Assembly (NCBI GenBank): GCA_944321565.1
Contig: CALULT010000002.1
Span: forward strand, 56,301-120,300
Length of the DNA: 64,000 nucleotides
Source of the DNA: an uncultured Paraprevotella sp.
GTDB lineage: Bacteria > Bacteroidota > Bacteroidia > Bacteroidales > Bacteroidaceae
Direction: 5' to 3'
The translations under genes and the position numbers were made by a program. Shown piece after piece: positions 1 to 8,764 of the stretch (positions within the stretch are counted from its first letter, which is position 1; each line of letters starts with the position of its first letter). Under the pieces are notes generated by a model. It was not told where the DNA came from. It did not search any database and saw only the letters and a program-made list of their open reading frames with translations.

Positions 1-1
1 G

Positions 2-1648
2 TTCTTCCGCGAAGGCATAGAAAACACGAAGGACTATGAAAGCATGGTGACCATTGGCATGCGGGGCGATGAAGACCGCCCGATGACCGACGCGGGAAGC
101 CGGGAAGCCAATTTTCGCGTGATGGAGGAAATCATCGCCGAGCAGCGCAAGATTATCCGCAAGGCCACTGGGCGTCCGGCGGAGGAAATGCCGCAGGTGT
201 GGACGCTCTACAAGGAAGTCCAGGAATATTACGAAATGGGACTTTCTGTGCCGGAGGATGTGATAATCTTGTTGTGTGATGATGACTGGGGACATGTGCG
301 TTGTATGCCTTCGTTGGAGGAAGGCAAACGCCATCCGGGCGGATATGGCATGTATTATCATGCGAATTACTATGGTGCTCCCCGTGCGGGGAAATGGCTT
401 ACCATGTCATCTGTGATGGAGATGTGGGAACAACTGCAACTGACTTACGCTTATGGTGTGGACAAGTTGTGGATTTTGAACGTGGGCGACCTTAAACCGA
501 ACGAATATGTTACGGACTTTTTTATGGAAATGGCATGGAACCCCGACACGTTCCGCGTGGACAACCTGCAGGACTATGCCGAAAGGTTCTGTGCCATGCA
601 GTTTGGCGAGAGGCAGGCCCGGGAGGCGGCGGCTTTGCTGTCGGCCTACGGGCGTTATGCGTCGCGGGTGACGGCGGAGATGCTGGACGCGGAGACCTAT
701 AATTTGGAATCGGGAGAGTTCAAGGCCGTGCGCGACGAATTCATGGCTTTGGAGGCCCGTGCGCTTAGGCAATATTTGACGTTGGATGCGGCTTGTCATG
801 ATGCTTACAAGGAACTGGTGTTGTTCCCCATTCAGGGAATGGCAAACCTGTATGACATGTACTATGCATTGGCCATGAACCGTAAGTTGGCGGCGGAGGG
901 AAACGCCGAGGCCAACGCGTGGGCCGACAGGGTGGAGGCTTGTTTCGTGCGCGACTCCCTGCTGTGTTATGATTATAATCACCGGGTGGCAGACGGCAAG
1001 TGGAACCACATGATGGATCAGGTGCATATCGGTTATACGGAATGGCATGCTCCGCGCTATAACCGCATGCCGGAAGTGAAACGTGTGGCTGGACAACCGG
1101 AGGGGCTTTTGACGGGATATGTGTTCCGTGAGAAGGGCGGGGTGGTGTCCATGGAGGCCGAACATGTGTTTGCTGTGGAAGATGCCGCAGAAGCCGCATG
1201 GACGGTGATTCCCGGTTTGGGACGCACTCTTTCGGGACTGACCCTGATGCCTTACACTGCCGCGACGGACGGTGCGCGGGCGGATTACCGGATGCGCATT
1301 GACGCGGTGCGCGACTCGGTGGACGTATATCTCACGTTTGCTGCCACCATGCCGTTCCTGCCGGGCGGGCATCATGCGTCTGTGGCGTTGGACGGAAGCG
1401 TGGAGGTCACTATCGGGTTGAACCAGGACTTGACGTGGGAGAACAAATACACGCTGATGTACCCCACGGCGGCTGCCCGCATCATCAGCAAGCGGGTGCG
1501 CCTGCCTTTGTCGAAAACTTCGGACGGGATGCACACGTTGTCTTTCCGTCCCTTGCAACCCGGTGTAGTGTTGGAGAAAGTGGTTGTGGACTGTGGCGGT
1601 TACGAGCAGACACATCTCGGCATGCCGGAAAGTCCATATAAGAAATGA
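2..1648 (+). CDS. GH115 alpha-glucuronidase, C-terminal part (5' end outside window)
   Basis: This is the C-terminal ~548 residues of a glycoside hydrolase family 115 protein; the reading frame is open to the left edge, so the true start lies upstream. It aligns by eye with the C-terminal two thirds of the complete 846-residue GH115 at 21253-23793: both share the block VTIGMRGD (here near base 47), the LWILNVGDLKP segment, the KWNHMM stretch, and a C-terminal beta-sandwich with GRTLSG and LMPYTAATDGA, both ending near ESPYKK/ESPCKK. GH115 enzymes remove glucuronic acid or 4-O-methyl-glucuronic acid from xylan, including internal residues. It is the first gene seen of a tightly packed plus-strand CAZyme run, 18 bases upstream of a GH2 gene. 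About 300 N-terminal residues are missing only because of the window boundary. Confidence 0.9.
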   Translation, partial: FFREGIENTKDYESMVTIGMRGDEDRPMTDAGSREANFRVMEEIIAEQRKIIRKATGRPAEEMPQVWTLYKEVQEYYEMGLSVPEDVIILLCDDDWGHVRCMPSLEEGKRHPGGYGMYYHANYYGAPRAGKWLTMSSVMEMWEQLQLTYAYGVDKLWILNVGDLKPNEYVTDFFMEMAWNPDTFRVDNLQDYAERFCAMQFGERQAREAAALLSAYGRYASRVTAEMLDAETYNLESGEFKAVRDEFMALEARALRQYLTLDAACHDAYKELVLFPIQGMANLYDMYYALAMNRKLAAEGNAEANAWADRVEACFVRDSLLCYDYNHRVADGKWNHMMDQVHIGYTEWHAPRYNRMPEVKRVAGQPEGLLTGYVFREKGGVVSMEAEHVFAVEDAAEAAWTVIPGLGRTLSGLTLMPYTAATDGARADYRMRIDAVRDSVDVYLTFAATMPFLPGGHHASVALDGSVEVTIGLNQDLTWENKYTLMYPTAAARIISKRVRLPLSKTSDGMHTLSFRPLQPGVVLEKVVVDCGGYEQTHLGMPESPYKK

Positions 1649-1666
1649 CGTATATATAATAAGGTT

Positions 1667-4249
1667 ATGGATAAACGACTTTTCTTGTTGGTGTGGTGCG
1701 GCATCTGCCTGTGGGGGCATGTCGCTTTTGCCGGAGTGCGGGACATCGTAAACCTGAACCGGGAATGGACGTACCAACTTGGGGATTTTCCCGGGGCGGA
1801 GCAGGCCGGCTATGACGATTCCGGATGGGAACGCATCGGTTTGCCGCATTCGTTCAGCATACCGTATTTCCTTTCAAGTGAGTTCTATACAGGATATGGT
1901 TGGTACCGCAAGGTGTTGGATTTGTCGAAAGATGACCTGGAGAGGGATTTGTTTTTGGAGTTCGACGGAGTATTCCAGGAGGGCGAAGTGTATGTCAACG
2001 GCACGTTGGCGGGTACGCATCGGGGCGGATACACAGGTTTCAGCATTCGTGTCACGCCATACGTGAAACGGGGTGAGAACCAAATTGCCGTACGTGTGAA
2101 CAATTTGTGGCGGGCTGACTTGGCTCCGCGCGGGGGCGAACATGTATTCAGCGGCGGGATTTACCGCAATGTACGTTTGGTGAAGAAACATCCTGTCCAT
2201 ATCGACTGGTACGGTACGTTCGTGACAACTCCTTCTTTGGAGGCACGGGAGGGGCGTTCTTCCGACGTGCGTGTCCGTACAGAGGTACGGAACAATACCG
2301 GTAAGAGTGGGACTTACCGGTTGAAAATACAAGTGAAGGACGCCGAAGGGAACGTGGTGGCTGAGCGGGAAACCGCACAGCAGGTGGCGGCAGACGCGGT
2401 GACGGTATTTGACCAGACCACGGAGGAGATAACCGGCGTGGATTTGTGGTCGCCGTCCCATCCCCGGTTATATACCTTGGTGAGCGAACTTTACCAAGGA
2501 CGGAAGTTGATAGACCACGAGGAAACGGATTTTGGCTTCCGATGGTTCAAATGGACGGCGGACAAAGGTTTCTTCTTGAACGGGGAACATCTCTTTTTCC
2601 ACGGGGCCAACGTGCATCAGGACCAAGCCGGATGGGGCGATGCCGTGACGGAAGAAGCCATGCGGCGCGATGTGCGGATGATGAAAAAGGCTGGCTTCGA
2701 CATCATCCGAGGCAGCCATTACCCTCATGCTCCCGCTTTTGCCAAAGCTTGCGACCGTGAGGGCATACTCTTTTGGTCGGAGACGGCTTTTTGGGGGACG
2801 GCCGGGCCGAAGGTGGACGGCGGATGGACAGCGAGTGCCTATCCCGTGCGGGAGGAAGACATTGAAGGTTTTGAACAGAGCGCGCTCCAGCAGCTGGCAG
2901 ACATGATCCGCATCAACCGGAACAGTCCTTCCATTGTGGTGTGGAGTGTTTCCAACGAACCTTTTTTCACCGTGGACAAAACAATTCCGGCCGTGAAGCG
3001 TTTATTAAAGAAAATGGTGGACAAGGCGCATGAACTAGACCCGACCCGGCCTGCGGCTGTGGGCGGGGCACAGCGTCCCATCGGTGAGGACCGGATAGAC
3101 CTTATCGGAGATATTGCCGGGTATAACGGTGACGGCGCACGTATCGCGGATTTCCAGAATCCCGGCATTCCCAGTGTGGTGACGGAATATGGCAGCACAC
3201 TTGCCGACCGTCCAGGAAGATATATTCCCGGTTGGGGAGACTTGGCGCGTGATGAAGGCTGGAAAGGCCGCGAGTGGCGCAGCGGGCAGATTATTTGGTG
3301 CGGGTTCGACCACGGCAGCATTTTCGGCGGGAACATGGCAAAGCTGGGCATCGTGGATTATTTCCGCTTGCCCAAACGTTCGTGGTACTGGTATCGCAAT
3401 GAATATGGACACCAGGCTCCGCCGGAATGGCCGGTGGAGGGCGTTCCGGCGCGGCTTCGCTTGGACGCGTCCAAGACGGAAGGCATAAGGGCAGACGGGA
3501 CGGACGACGTGCAGCTGATAGTCAAAGTGTTGGACAAAGACGGGCGCGAGTTGAGCAACAGTCCCGATGTGCGGCTGTCCGTGGTGTCCGGTCCGGGAGA
3601 GTTCCCCACTGGCCGTGCGATAGATTTTTCCGCCGGCTGTGACATACGCATCATGGACGGGAAAGCCGCAATCGCTTTCCGGGCTTATTATGCCGGACGG
3701 ACGGTGGTGGAAGCCACTTCGGACGGATTGGAATCGGCACAAGTCGAATTGGAGTTTACCGGTGCACCCCAATATGAGGAGGGAAAGGCTTGGCAGACCG
3801 AATCGCGGCCATACGTTCGCTTTTCAAAGGAGAGCGGCTCGCGGCAAATACAACGTTATGGGGTGGATAGCCCGACGTTTGCCAGCAGTTCTGCATCTGG
3901 GCATTCCGCAGGTTTGGCAGCAGACGGTGATGGGGCGACTTATTGGTCGCCGGCTGCGGATGACAAGCAACCTTTCCTGACGCTTGACGTGGAGCGCACG
4001 TTGGACGTGCATTCGGTGAAGGCCGTGTTCGCGGCTTCCGGTACAGGGCGTTGCGTAGTGGAGCTTTCTACCGATGAGTCAAATTGGCAGAAGGTTGCCG
4101 AAGCGGCTTCCCGGAAGGGTGGAGCGTGGGAAATCCGTTTGGAGAAACCCGTGAAGGCGCGTTTTATCCGTTTCTCTTTCCCGCAAGGCAGTGGTGCCGT
4201 GTGTCCGGCTTTGGCAGAGGTGGAGGTGAGCGGTACGGTGGCATATTAA
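1667..4249 (+). CDS. GH2 family beta-galactosidase-like enzyme with C-terminal F5/8-type (CBM32-like) domain
   Basis: Secreted 860-residue GH2 enzyme. A signal peptide occupies residues 1-22. The sugar-binding jelly roll (about 25-190), immunoglobulin-like domain (190-300) and TIM barrel (300-590) follow the usual GH2 order. The likely acid/base is E431 in WSVSNEP and the likely nucleophile is E507 in VVTEYG. After an Ig-like linker, residues ~735-860 look like a discoidin/F5-8C carbohydrate-binding domain (AADGDGATYWSP). GH2 members remove beta-galactosyl, glucuronyl or mannosyl units. In this xylan-type neighbourhood, removal of galactose caps from side chains is a reasonable but unproven role. 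It lies 18 bases after a GH115 gene and 22 bases before the GH127/146-like gene, so one operon is likely. Confidence 0.85.
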   Translation: MDKRLFLLVWCGICLWGHVAFAGVRDIVNLNREWTYQLGDFPGAEQAGYDDSGWERIGLPHSFSIPYFLSSEFYTGYGWYRKVLDLSKDDLERDLFLEFDGVFQEGEVYVNGTLAGTHRGGYTGFSIRVTPYVKRGENQIAVRVNNLWRADLAPRGGEHVFSGGIYRNVRLVKKHPVHIDWYGTFVTTPSLEAREGRSSDVRVRTEVRNNTGKSGTYRLKIQVKDAEGNVVAERETAQQVAADAVTVFDQTTEEITGVDLWSPSHPRLYTLVSELYQGRKLIDHEETDFGFRWFKWTADKGFFLNGEHLFFHGANVHQDQAGWGDAVTEEAMRRDVRMMKKAGFDIIRGSHYPHAPAFAKACDREGILFWSETAFWGTAGPKVDGGWTASAYPVREEDIEGFEQSALQQLADMIRINRNSPSIVVWSVSNEPFFTVDKTIPAVKRLLKKMVDKAHELDPTRPAAVGGAQRPIGEDRIDLIGDIAGYNGDGARIADFQNPGIPSVVTEYGSTLADRPGRYIPGWGDLARDEGWKGREWRSGQIIWCGFDHGSIFGGNMAKLGIVDYFRLPKRSWYWYRNEYGHQAPPEWPVEGVPARLRLDASKTEGIRADGTDDVQLIVKVLDKDGRELSNSPDVRLSVVSGPGEFPTGRAIDFSAGCDIRIMDGKAAIAFRAYYAGRTVVEATSDGLESAQVELEFTGAPQYEEGKAWQTESRPYVRFSKESGSRQIQRYGVDSPTFASSSASGHSAGLAADGDGATYWSPAADDKQPFLTLDVERTLDVHSVKAVFAASGTGRCVVELSTDESNWQKVAEAASRKGGAWEIRLEKPVKARFIRFSFPQGSGAVCPALAEVEVSGTVAY

Positions 4250-4280
4250 AAATAGATAATAATTTTAATTAGTGAAACAG

Positions 4281-6653
4281 ATGAGACTGATAATGAAAAC
4301 TTGGTGCGCTGCGGCTTTGATGGCTATGTCAGTGTCGGCGGCAGAGGCACAAATTCCGGTGAAGGTGGAAACTTTCCCGGTGAGCAGCGTGAGACTGACA
4401 AAGAGTGCGTTCAAACATGCGGAAGACTTGGACATCCGTTACTTGTTAGGCATCGACCCCGATCGTCTGTTGGCTCCTTATTTGAAAGGTGCCGGACTGA
4501 CACCGAAGGCCGAGAACTATCCCAACTGGGAAAACACGGGATTGGACGGGCATATCGGCGGGCATTATCTTTCAGCCCTTTCCTACATGTATGCCGCTAC
4601 GGGCAATACGGAAATCAAGGCTCGGCTGGACTATATGCTTTCCGAAATGAAACGTTGCCAGGACGCGGCGGGCGACGGTTATCTCTGCGGGGTGCCCGGA
4701 GGCCGGAAGATGTGGGCGGAGATCAAGGACGGCAATATCCGGGCCAATTCGTTCGGCCTGAACGACCGTTGGGTACCGCTCTACAATATCCATAAGACTT
4801 ACGCCGGACTGCGCGATGCCTATCTTGTGGCGGGGTGCGAGGAAGCACGAGACATGTTCGTGAAGTTGGCCGATTGGATGGCCGACCTGACGAATGGACT
4901 GACAGAGGAACAGATGCAGGACATGTTGCGCAGCGAGCATGGCGGTTTGAACGAAGTGTTTGCCGACGTGAATGCCATCACGGGCGATGCCTCCTATTTG
5001 GAATTGGCACACCGCTTTTCCCACAAGGCCATTCTCGACCCCTTGTTGAAGCACGAAGACCAGTTGACGGGCAAACACGCCAACACGCAAATCCCGAAGG
5101 TTATTGGCTACAAGCGTATTGCGGATTTGGAAGGCAATGAAGCTTGGGATGATGCGGCGCGTTTCTTTTGGGAAACTGTGGTGAAACACCGCAGCATTAC
5201 CATCGGCGGCAACAGTGTGCGCGAGCATTTTCATCCGTCTAACGACTTTACCAGCATGATGACGAGTGAACAGGGACCGGAGACCTGCAACACCTACAAC
5301 ATGTTGCGTCTGACCAAGATGCTTTATCAGACGAGCGGCGACTCGCGTTACATGGACTTCTATGAGCGGGCGGTGTTCAACCACATCCTGTCCACCATAG
5401 ATCCCATCCAAGGTGGTTTCGTGTATTTCACGTCCATGCGTCCGGGACATTACCGGGTATATTCCCAACCGCAAACAAGTTTTTGGTGCTGTGTGGGTTC
5501 GGGCATGGAGAACCATGCACGTTACGGCGAGATGATTTATGCACACCAAGGAGAGCAAGAGTTGTACGTAAACCTGTTCATTCCTTCTGTGTTGCAATGG
5601 GGCAAGGTAACGGTGGAGCAACAGACCGCGTTCCCGGCTGAAGAAGCCACGACTTTGCGCATTTCCACGAAGAAAGCAAAAGAATTCACGGTGAAGTTCC
5701 GTGTGCCGGAATGGTCGGACGCTTCCCGGATGACGCTGACTGTGAATGGGGAGTCTCAACCCGTATCGGCTGCCGATGGTTATGTCGCCGTAAACCGTAA
5801 ATGGGCGGATGGCGATGAGGTGCGTCTGACTTTGCCGATGTCGCTTCGTGCCGTAGGGCTTCCCGATGGCTCGGCCAACTATTCCTTTATGTATGGCCCC
5901 ATCGTGCTGGCTTCGCGCATGGGCAAGCAGGACCAGGTGGGATTGTTTGCCGATGAGAGCCGGGGCGGCCATATCGCCGTGGGACCACAATATCCGTTGC
6001 AGGACATGCCGGTGTTGGTGGGTGACACGGCCGATGTATTGTCGCATATCCATAAGGTGGAAGGCAAGCCGATGACGTTCAAACTCGGCGGCTTGTATCC
6101 CGAACGTTACAAGGAAATGACGCTGGAACCGTTCTACGGAGTGCATGAATGCCGTTATATGGTGTATTGGCCCATGATTTCGGCGGAGAAGCTGAAAGCG
6201 CAGCAAGAGGCATTGGCTCGGGCGGAACAAGAGCGCGTCGCGTTGGAGGCCGCTACGATAGACAAAGTCATTTGCGGTGAACAACAGCCGGAAAGCGACC
6301 ATTTTATCCAGTCGGAGAAGGTTCGCACAGGGACGGACAACGACCTCCACTGGCGCAGTGCGGATAAAGGCGGATGGTTCTCATATCAGCTGAAGACCAA
6401 CGGACGGAAGGCCGGAACGGTGCGTGTAGCCTGTGTCATGACGCAGGATGCAGACCTGGCGGTAAGTATAGAGGGAAAGGATGCCGTTCAAGTTTCCAAA
6501 AAGGACGAGGGCGGCAAGCAGATTCTGGAATTTGCCGTTCCTGAAGATTTGCAAGCTAAAGACGTGTTGACCGTGAAGTTCGCTTCCGGGGAGAAGAATG
6601 TCACGCCGCGTGTGTATGAAGTGAGGTTGATGGTTGTAGAAGAGAAGAAATGA
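4281..6653 (+). CDS. Beta-L-arabinofuranosidase, GH127/GH146 type (DUF1680)
   Basis: About 790 residues with a signal peptide ending near AAEAQ. The frame also opens at a GTG at 4272, but ATG 4281 or 4293 gives a more ordinary signal peptide. The (alpha/alpha)6 barrel carries the hallmark residues of the cysteine-nucleophile family: an E-x-C pair in GPETCNTYN and a CC pair in FWCCVGSG. Counted from 4281 these are E334/C336 and C403/C404, close to the Glu338, Cys340, Cys417 and Cys418 that I recall for HypBA1, where they bind zinc and supply the thiolate nucleophile. The enzyme would release terminal beta-L-arabinofuranose. The C-terminal ~200 residues are beta-rich accessory domains. The last four bases overlap the next gene (ATGA), indicating translational coupling. 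Confidence 0.88.
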   Translation: MRLIMKTWCAAALMAMSVSAAEAQIPVKVETFPVSSVRLTKSAFKHAEDLDIRYLLGIDPDRLLAPYLKGAGLTPKAENYPNWENTGLDGHIGGHYLSALSYMYAATGNTEIKARLDYMLSEMKRCQDAAGDGYLCGVPGGRKMWAEIKDGNIRANSFGLNDRWVPLYNIHKTYAGLRDAYLVAGCEEARDMFVKLADWMADLTNGLTEEQMQDMLRSEHGGLNEVFADVNAITGDASYLELAHRFSHKAILDPLLKHEDQLTGKHANTQIPKVIGYKRIADLEGNEAWDDAARFFWETVVKHRSITIGGNSVREHFHPSNDFTSMMTSEQGPETCNTYNMLRLTKMLYQTSGDSRYMDFYERAVFNHILSTIDPIQGGFVYFTSMRPGHYRVYSQPQTSFWCCVGSGMENHARYGEMIYAHQGEQELYVNLFIPSVLQWGKVTVEQQTAFPAEEATTLRISTKKAKEFTVKFRVPEWSDASRMTLTVNGESQPVSAADGYVAVNRKWADGDEVRLTLPMSLRAVGLPDGSANYSFMYGPIVLASRMGKQDQVGLFADESRGGHIAVGPQYPLQDMPVLVGDTADVLSHIHKVEGKPMTFKLGGLYPERYKEMTLEPFYGVHECRYMVYWPMISAEKLKAQQEALARAEQERVALEAATIDKVICGEQQPESDHFIQSEKVRTGTDNDLHWRSADKGGWFSYQLKTNGRKAGTVRVACVMTQDADLAVSIEGKDAVQVSKKDEGGKQILEFAVPEDLQAKDVLTVKFASGEKNVTPRVYEVRLMVVEEKK

Positions 6654-8743
6654 AAAAACTGATTTATGTGGTTTGTGCCGCCGTTCTGTGGGTCTCACAG
6701 GCGGCGGCACAGCCCTCCGGCTCTTGGACGGCGGACAACGGCAACGGCACGTTTACCAATCCGTTGTTTTATGACGAATTTTCCGACCCCGACCTGATTC
6801 GGGTGGGTGAGGACTTCTATTTGGCCGGGACAACCATGCATTGTACACCCGGCGTGGTTATCCTCCATTCCAAAGACTTGGTGAACTGGGAATTCCTGAG
6901 TTATTGTTTCGACCGTTTCGACATGGGCGATGAGTTCCGGCTCGAAAACGGCAAGGAAGCCTACGGTCAAGGCATTTGGGCTCCCTGTATCCGTTACCAC
7001 GACGGGAAGTTTTATGTCTTCTCCAACATCAACGGCCACGGCATGCAAGTGTTCGTCGCCGAGAATCCGGTCGGGCCGTGGGAGCACATCAACATGGGCG
7101 GAAACATTTATGACCTGTCCGTCCTGTTTGATGATGACGGCAAGATATACGCCGTATATAAGTATGACGAGGTGCGGATGATTGAAATCAAGCCCGACTT
7201 TAGCGGCTACGTGGAAGGTAGCGAGCGGGTCATCATTCCTGCCGGAAACGCCATGGGCGAAGGACACCATTTTTATAAAATCAACGGGAAGTACTACATC
7301 ATCAGTGCCAACTATGCACCGGTGGGACGGATGCAATGTGCCCGTGCCGACCGTCCGGAAGGGCCGTATGAAACGGTGACCATCAGCATGAAGGAGACAT
7401 TCGGCACCATGCGCGCCATGACGGTGGGCAACGTCGGGTTGGGCACTCCCGTGCCGGGAGACGGCTTCCAATTCAAGATCAATGAGCCGGAAGGCAATTA
7501 TCTCAGTGCGGTTCCCTTGCACCAGGGAGGGATTGTGGACTTGCCCAACGGCGAATGGTGGGGCTTCTCGATGGTGGACTTCATGGCGGTCGGGCGCACC
7601 ACGTGCCTTTCTCCGGTAACATGGAAAGACGGATGGCCCTATTTCGGATTGCCCGGCAACTTAGGACGTTCGCCGCGCACTTGGTTCAAACCGAATGTGG
7701 GCAAGGACGTGCAGCCGCATGCGCCCTATGTGCGTAGCGATAATTTCGATGGCAAGGCATTGTTGCCAGTATGGCAATGGAACCACGAGCCGGTGGATGG
7801 CAAGTGGAAACTTTCAGGCGGAAAACTCCGGTTATACACACTTCCGGCCAAAGATTTCCTATGGGCACGGAACACGTTGACGCAACGCGGCATCGGACCG
7901 GTGTCCGTGGCCACGGTGGAAGTAGATGCCTCACGGCTGAAGGATGGCGATGTGGCCGGCATCGGGTTGCTCAACATGCCTTGTGCATGGATGGGATTGG
8001 TCAAAGAGGGCAAGAACTATGTGTTGCGTTGGTACGACCAGGCATCTGGGCAGCAAAAAGACGTGCAGATGGGCGAGGCTGTTTCCCTCCGGATTACGGG
8101 AGATTTCCATCGTGCGCGGGCGCAGTTCAGCTACAGCGAAGACGGTGAGACATTCATCAATGTGGGCGACAGTGTGCGGATGCCTTATCAGCTGAAGACC
8201 TTCCAAGGCACACGCTATGCACTTTTTGCCTATAATACGAACGGAAAGTCTGGTGGTTATGCGCAGTTTGACAACTTCACGGTGGACGAGCCGATGGCAG
8301 ACCGTAGCGGAAATCTGCCTTTAGGCAAGGTGATTACATTGGTGAACTTAGGTTCGGGCAATCCCGCATGGGCCAACCCGCATGGCATGTTGCATTCTGC
8401 CGCGAAAGGCAGTAAGGATGCCAATGGAGCCGGTTGCCGTTTCCGGGTTCACGACCGCAGACAGGGTCGTGTGGCTCTTGAGGCATTGAACGGAACCGGT
8501 TTCGTCACGGTGGTTGGCGAAGGTTTGTCGGCCGATGTGCGGTTGTTGAAGGAAGAGACGGAAGGCAGCCTGTTCCTTTGGCAAGACATGCTGCGGGGGC
8601 AGTGCATGTTGCTTTCGTTGAAGACGAACCGTTATGTGGGTATCCATCCTGAGACTGGCGAACCGTATTCTGCCGACTGGCCGGGGACGTTGCCCGATCG
8701 CAAGGACGGCACGGTGTTCAGTTGGAAAGTAGTGGAAGAATAA
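6650..8743 (+). CDS. GH43 arabinofuranosidase/xylosidase with ConA-like and beta-trefoil C-terminal domains
   Basis: 697 residues with a signal peptide (1-20). A five-bladed GH43 propeller spans about 30-340: the SDPD motif at 45-48 supplies the base, D155 in NIYDLS is the probable pKa modulator, and E204 in GEGHHFY is the probable acid. Residues ~360-545 form the concanavalin-like sandwich usually attached to GH43 xylosidases. Residues ~555-697 look like a beta-trefoil of fascin/AbfB type (FVTVVGEG, NRYVGIH), which often binds sugars. The start codon overlaps the stop of the GH127-like gene by four bases, and the GH115 gene follows after about 20 bases. Release of arabinose or xylose from arabinoxylan fits the neighbours; the exact specificity cannot be read from the sequence. 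Confidence 0.85.
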   Translation: MKKLIYVVCAAVLWVSQAAAQPSGSWTADNGNGTFTNPLFYDEFSDPDLIRVGEDFYLAGTTMHCTPGVVILHSKDLVNWEFLSYCFDRFDMGDEFRLENGKEAYGQGIWAPCIRYHDGKFYVFSNINGHGMQVFVAENPVGPWEHINMGGNIYDLSVLFDDDGKIYAVYKYDEVRMIEIKPDFSGYVEGSERVIIPAGNAMGEGHHFYKINGKYYIISANYAPVGRMQCARADRPEGPYETVTISMKETFGTMRAMTVGNVGLGTPVPGDGFQFKINEPEGNYLSAVPLHQGGIVDLPNGEWWGFSMVDFMAVGRTTCLSPVTWKDGWPYFGLPGNLGRSPRTWFKPNVGKDVQPHAPYVRSDNFDGKALLPVWQWNHEPVDGKWKLSGGKLRLYTLPAKDFLWARNTLTQRGIGPVSVATVEVDASRLKDGDVAGIGLLNMPCAWMGLVKEGKNYVLRWYDQASGQQKDVQMGEAVSLRITGDFHRARAQFSYSEDGETFINVGDSVRMPYQLKTFQGTRYALFAYNTNGKSGGYAQFDNFTVDEPMADRSGNLPLGKVITLVNLGSGNPAWANPHGMLHSAAKGSKDANGAGCRFRVHDRRQGRVALEALNGTGFVTVVGEGLSADVRLLKEETEGSLFLWQDMLRGQCMLLSLKTNRYVGIHPETGEPYSADWPGTLPDRKDGTVFSWKVVEE

Positions 8744-8764
8744 TCTAATTTTTATGTGAATCGT

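Noticed and set aside
407-1849. 480-codon open frame antisense to GH115
   Set aside because: It overlaps the real GH115 and GH2 genes, lacks a recognisable domain and has a composition expected of a shadow frame in GC-rich coding DNA.
4572-6350. 592-codon antisense frame under the GH127/146-like gene
   Set aside because: Long only because the coding strand avoids the codons that would give antisense stops; no domain, signal or promoter.
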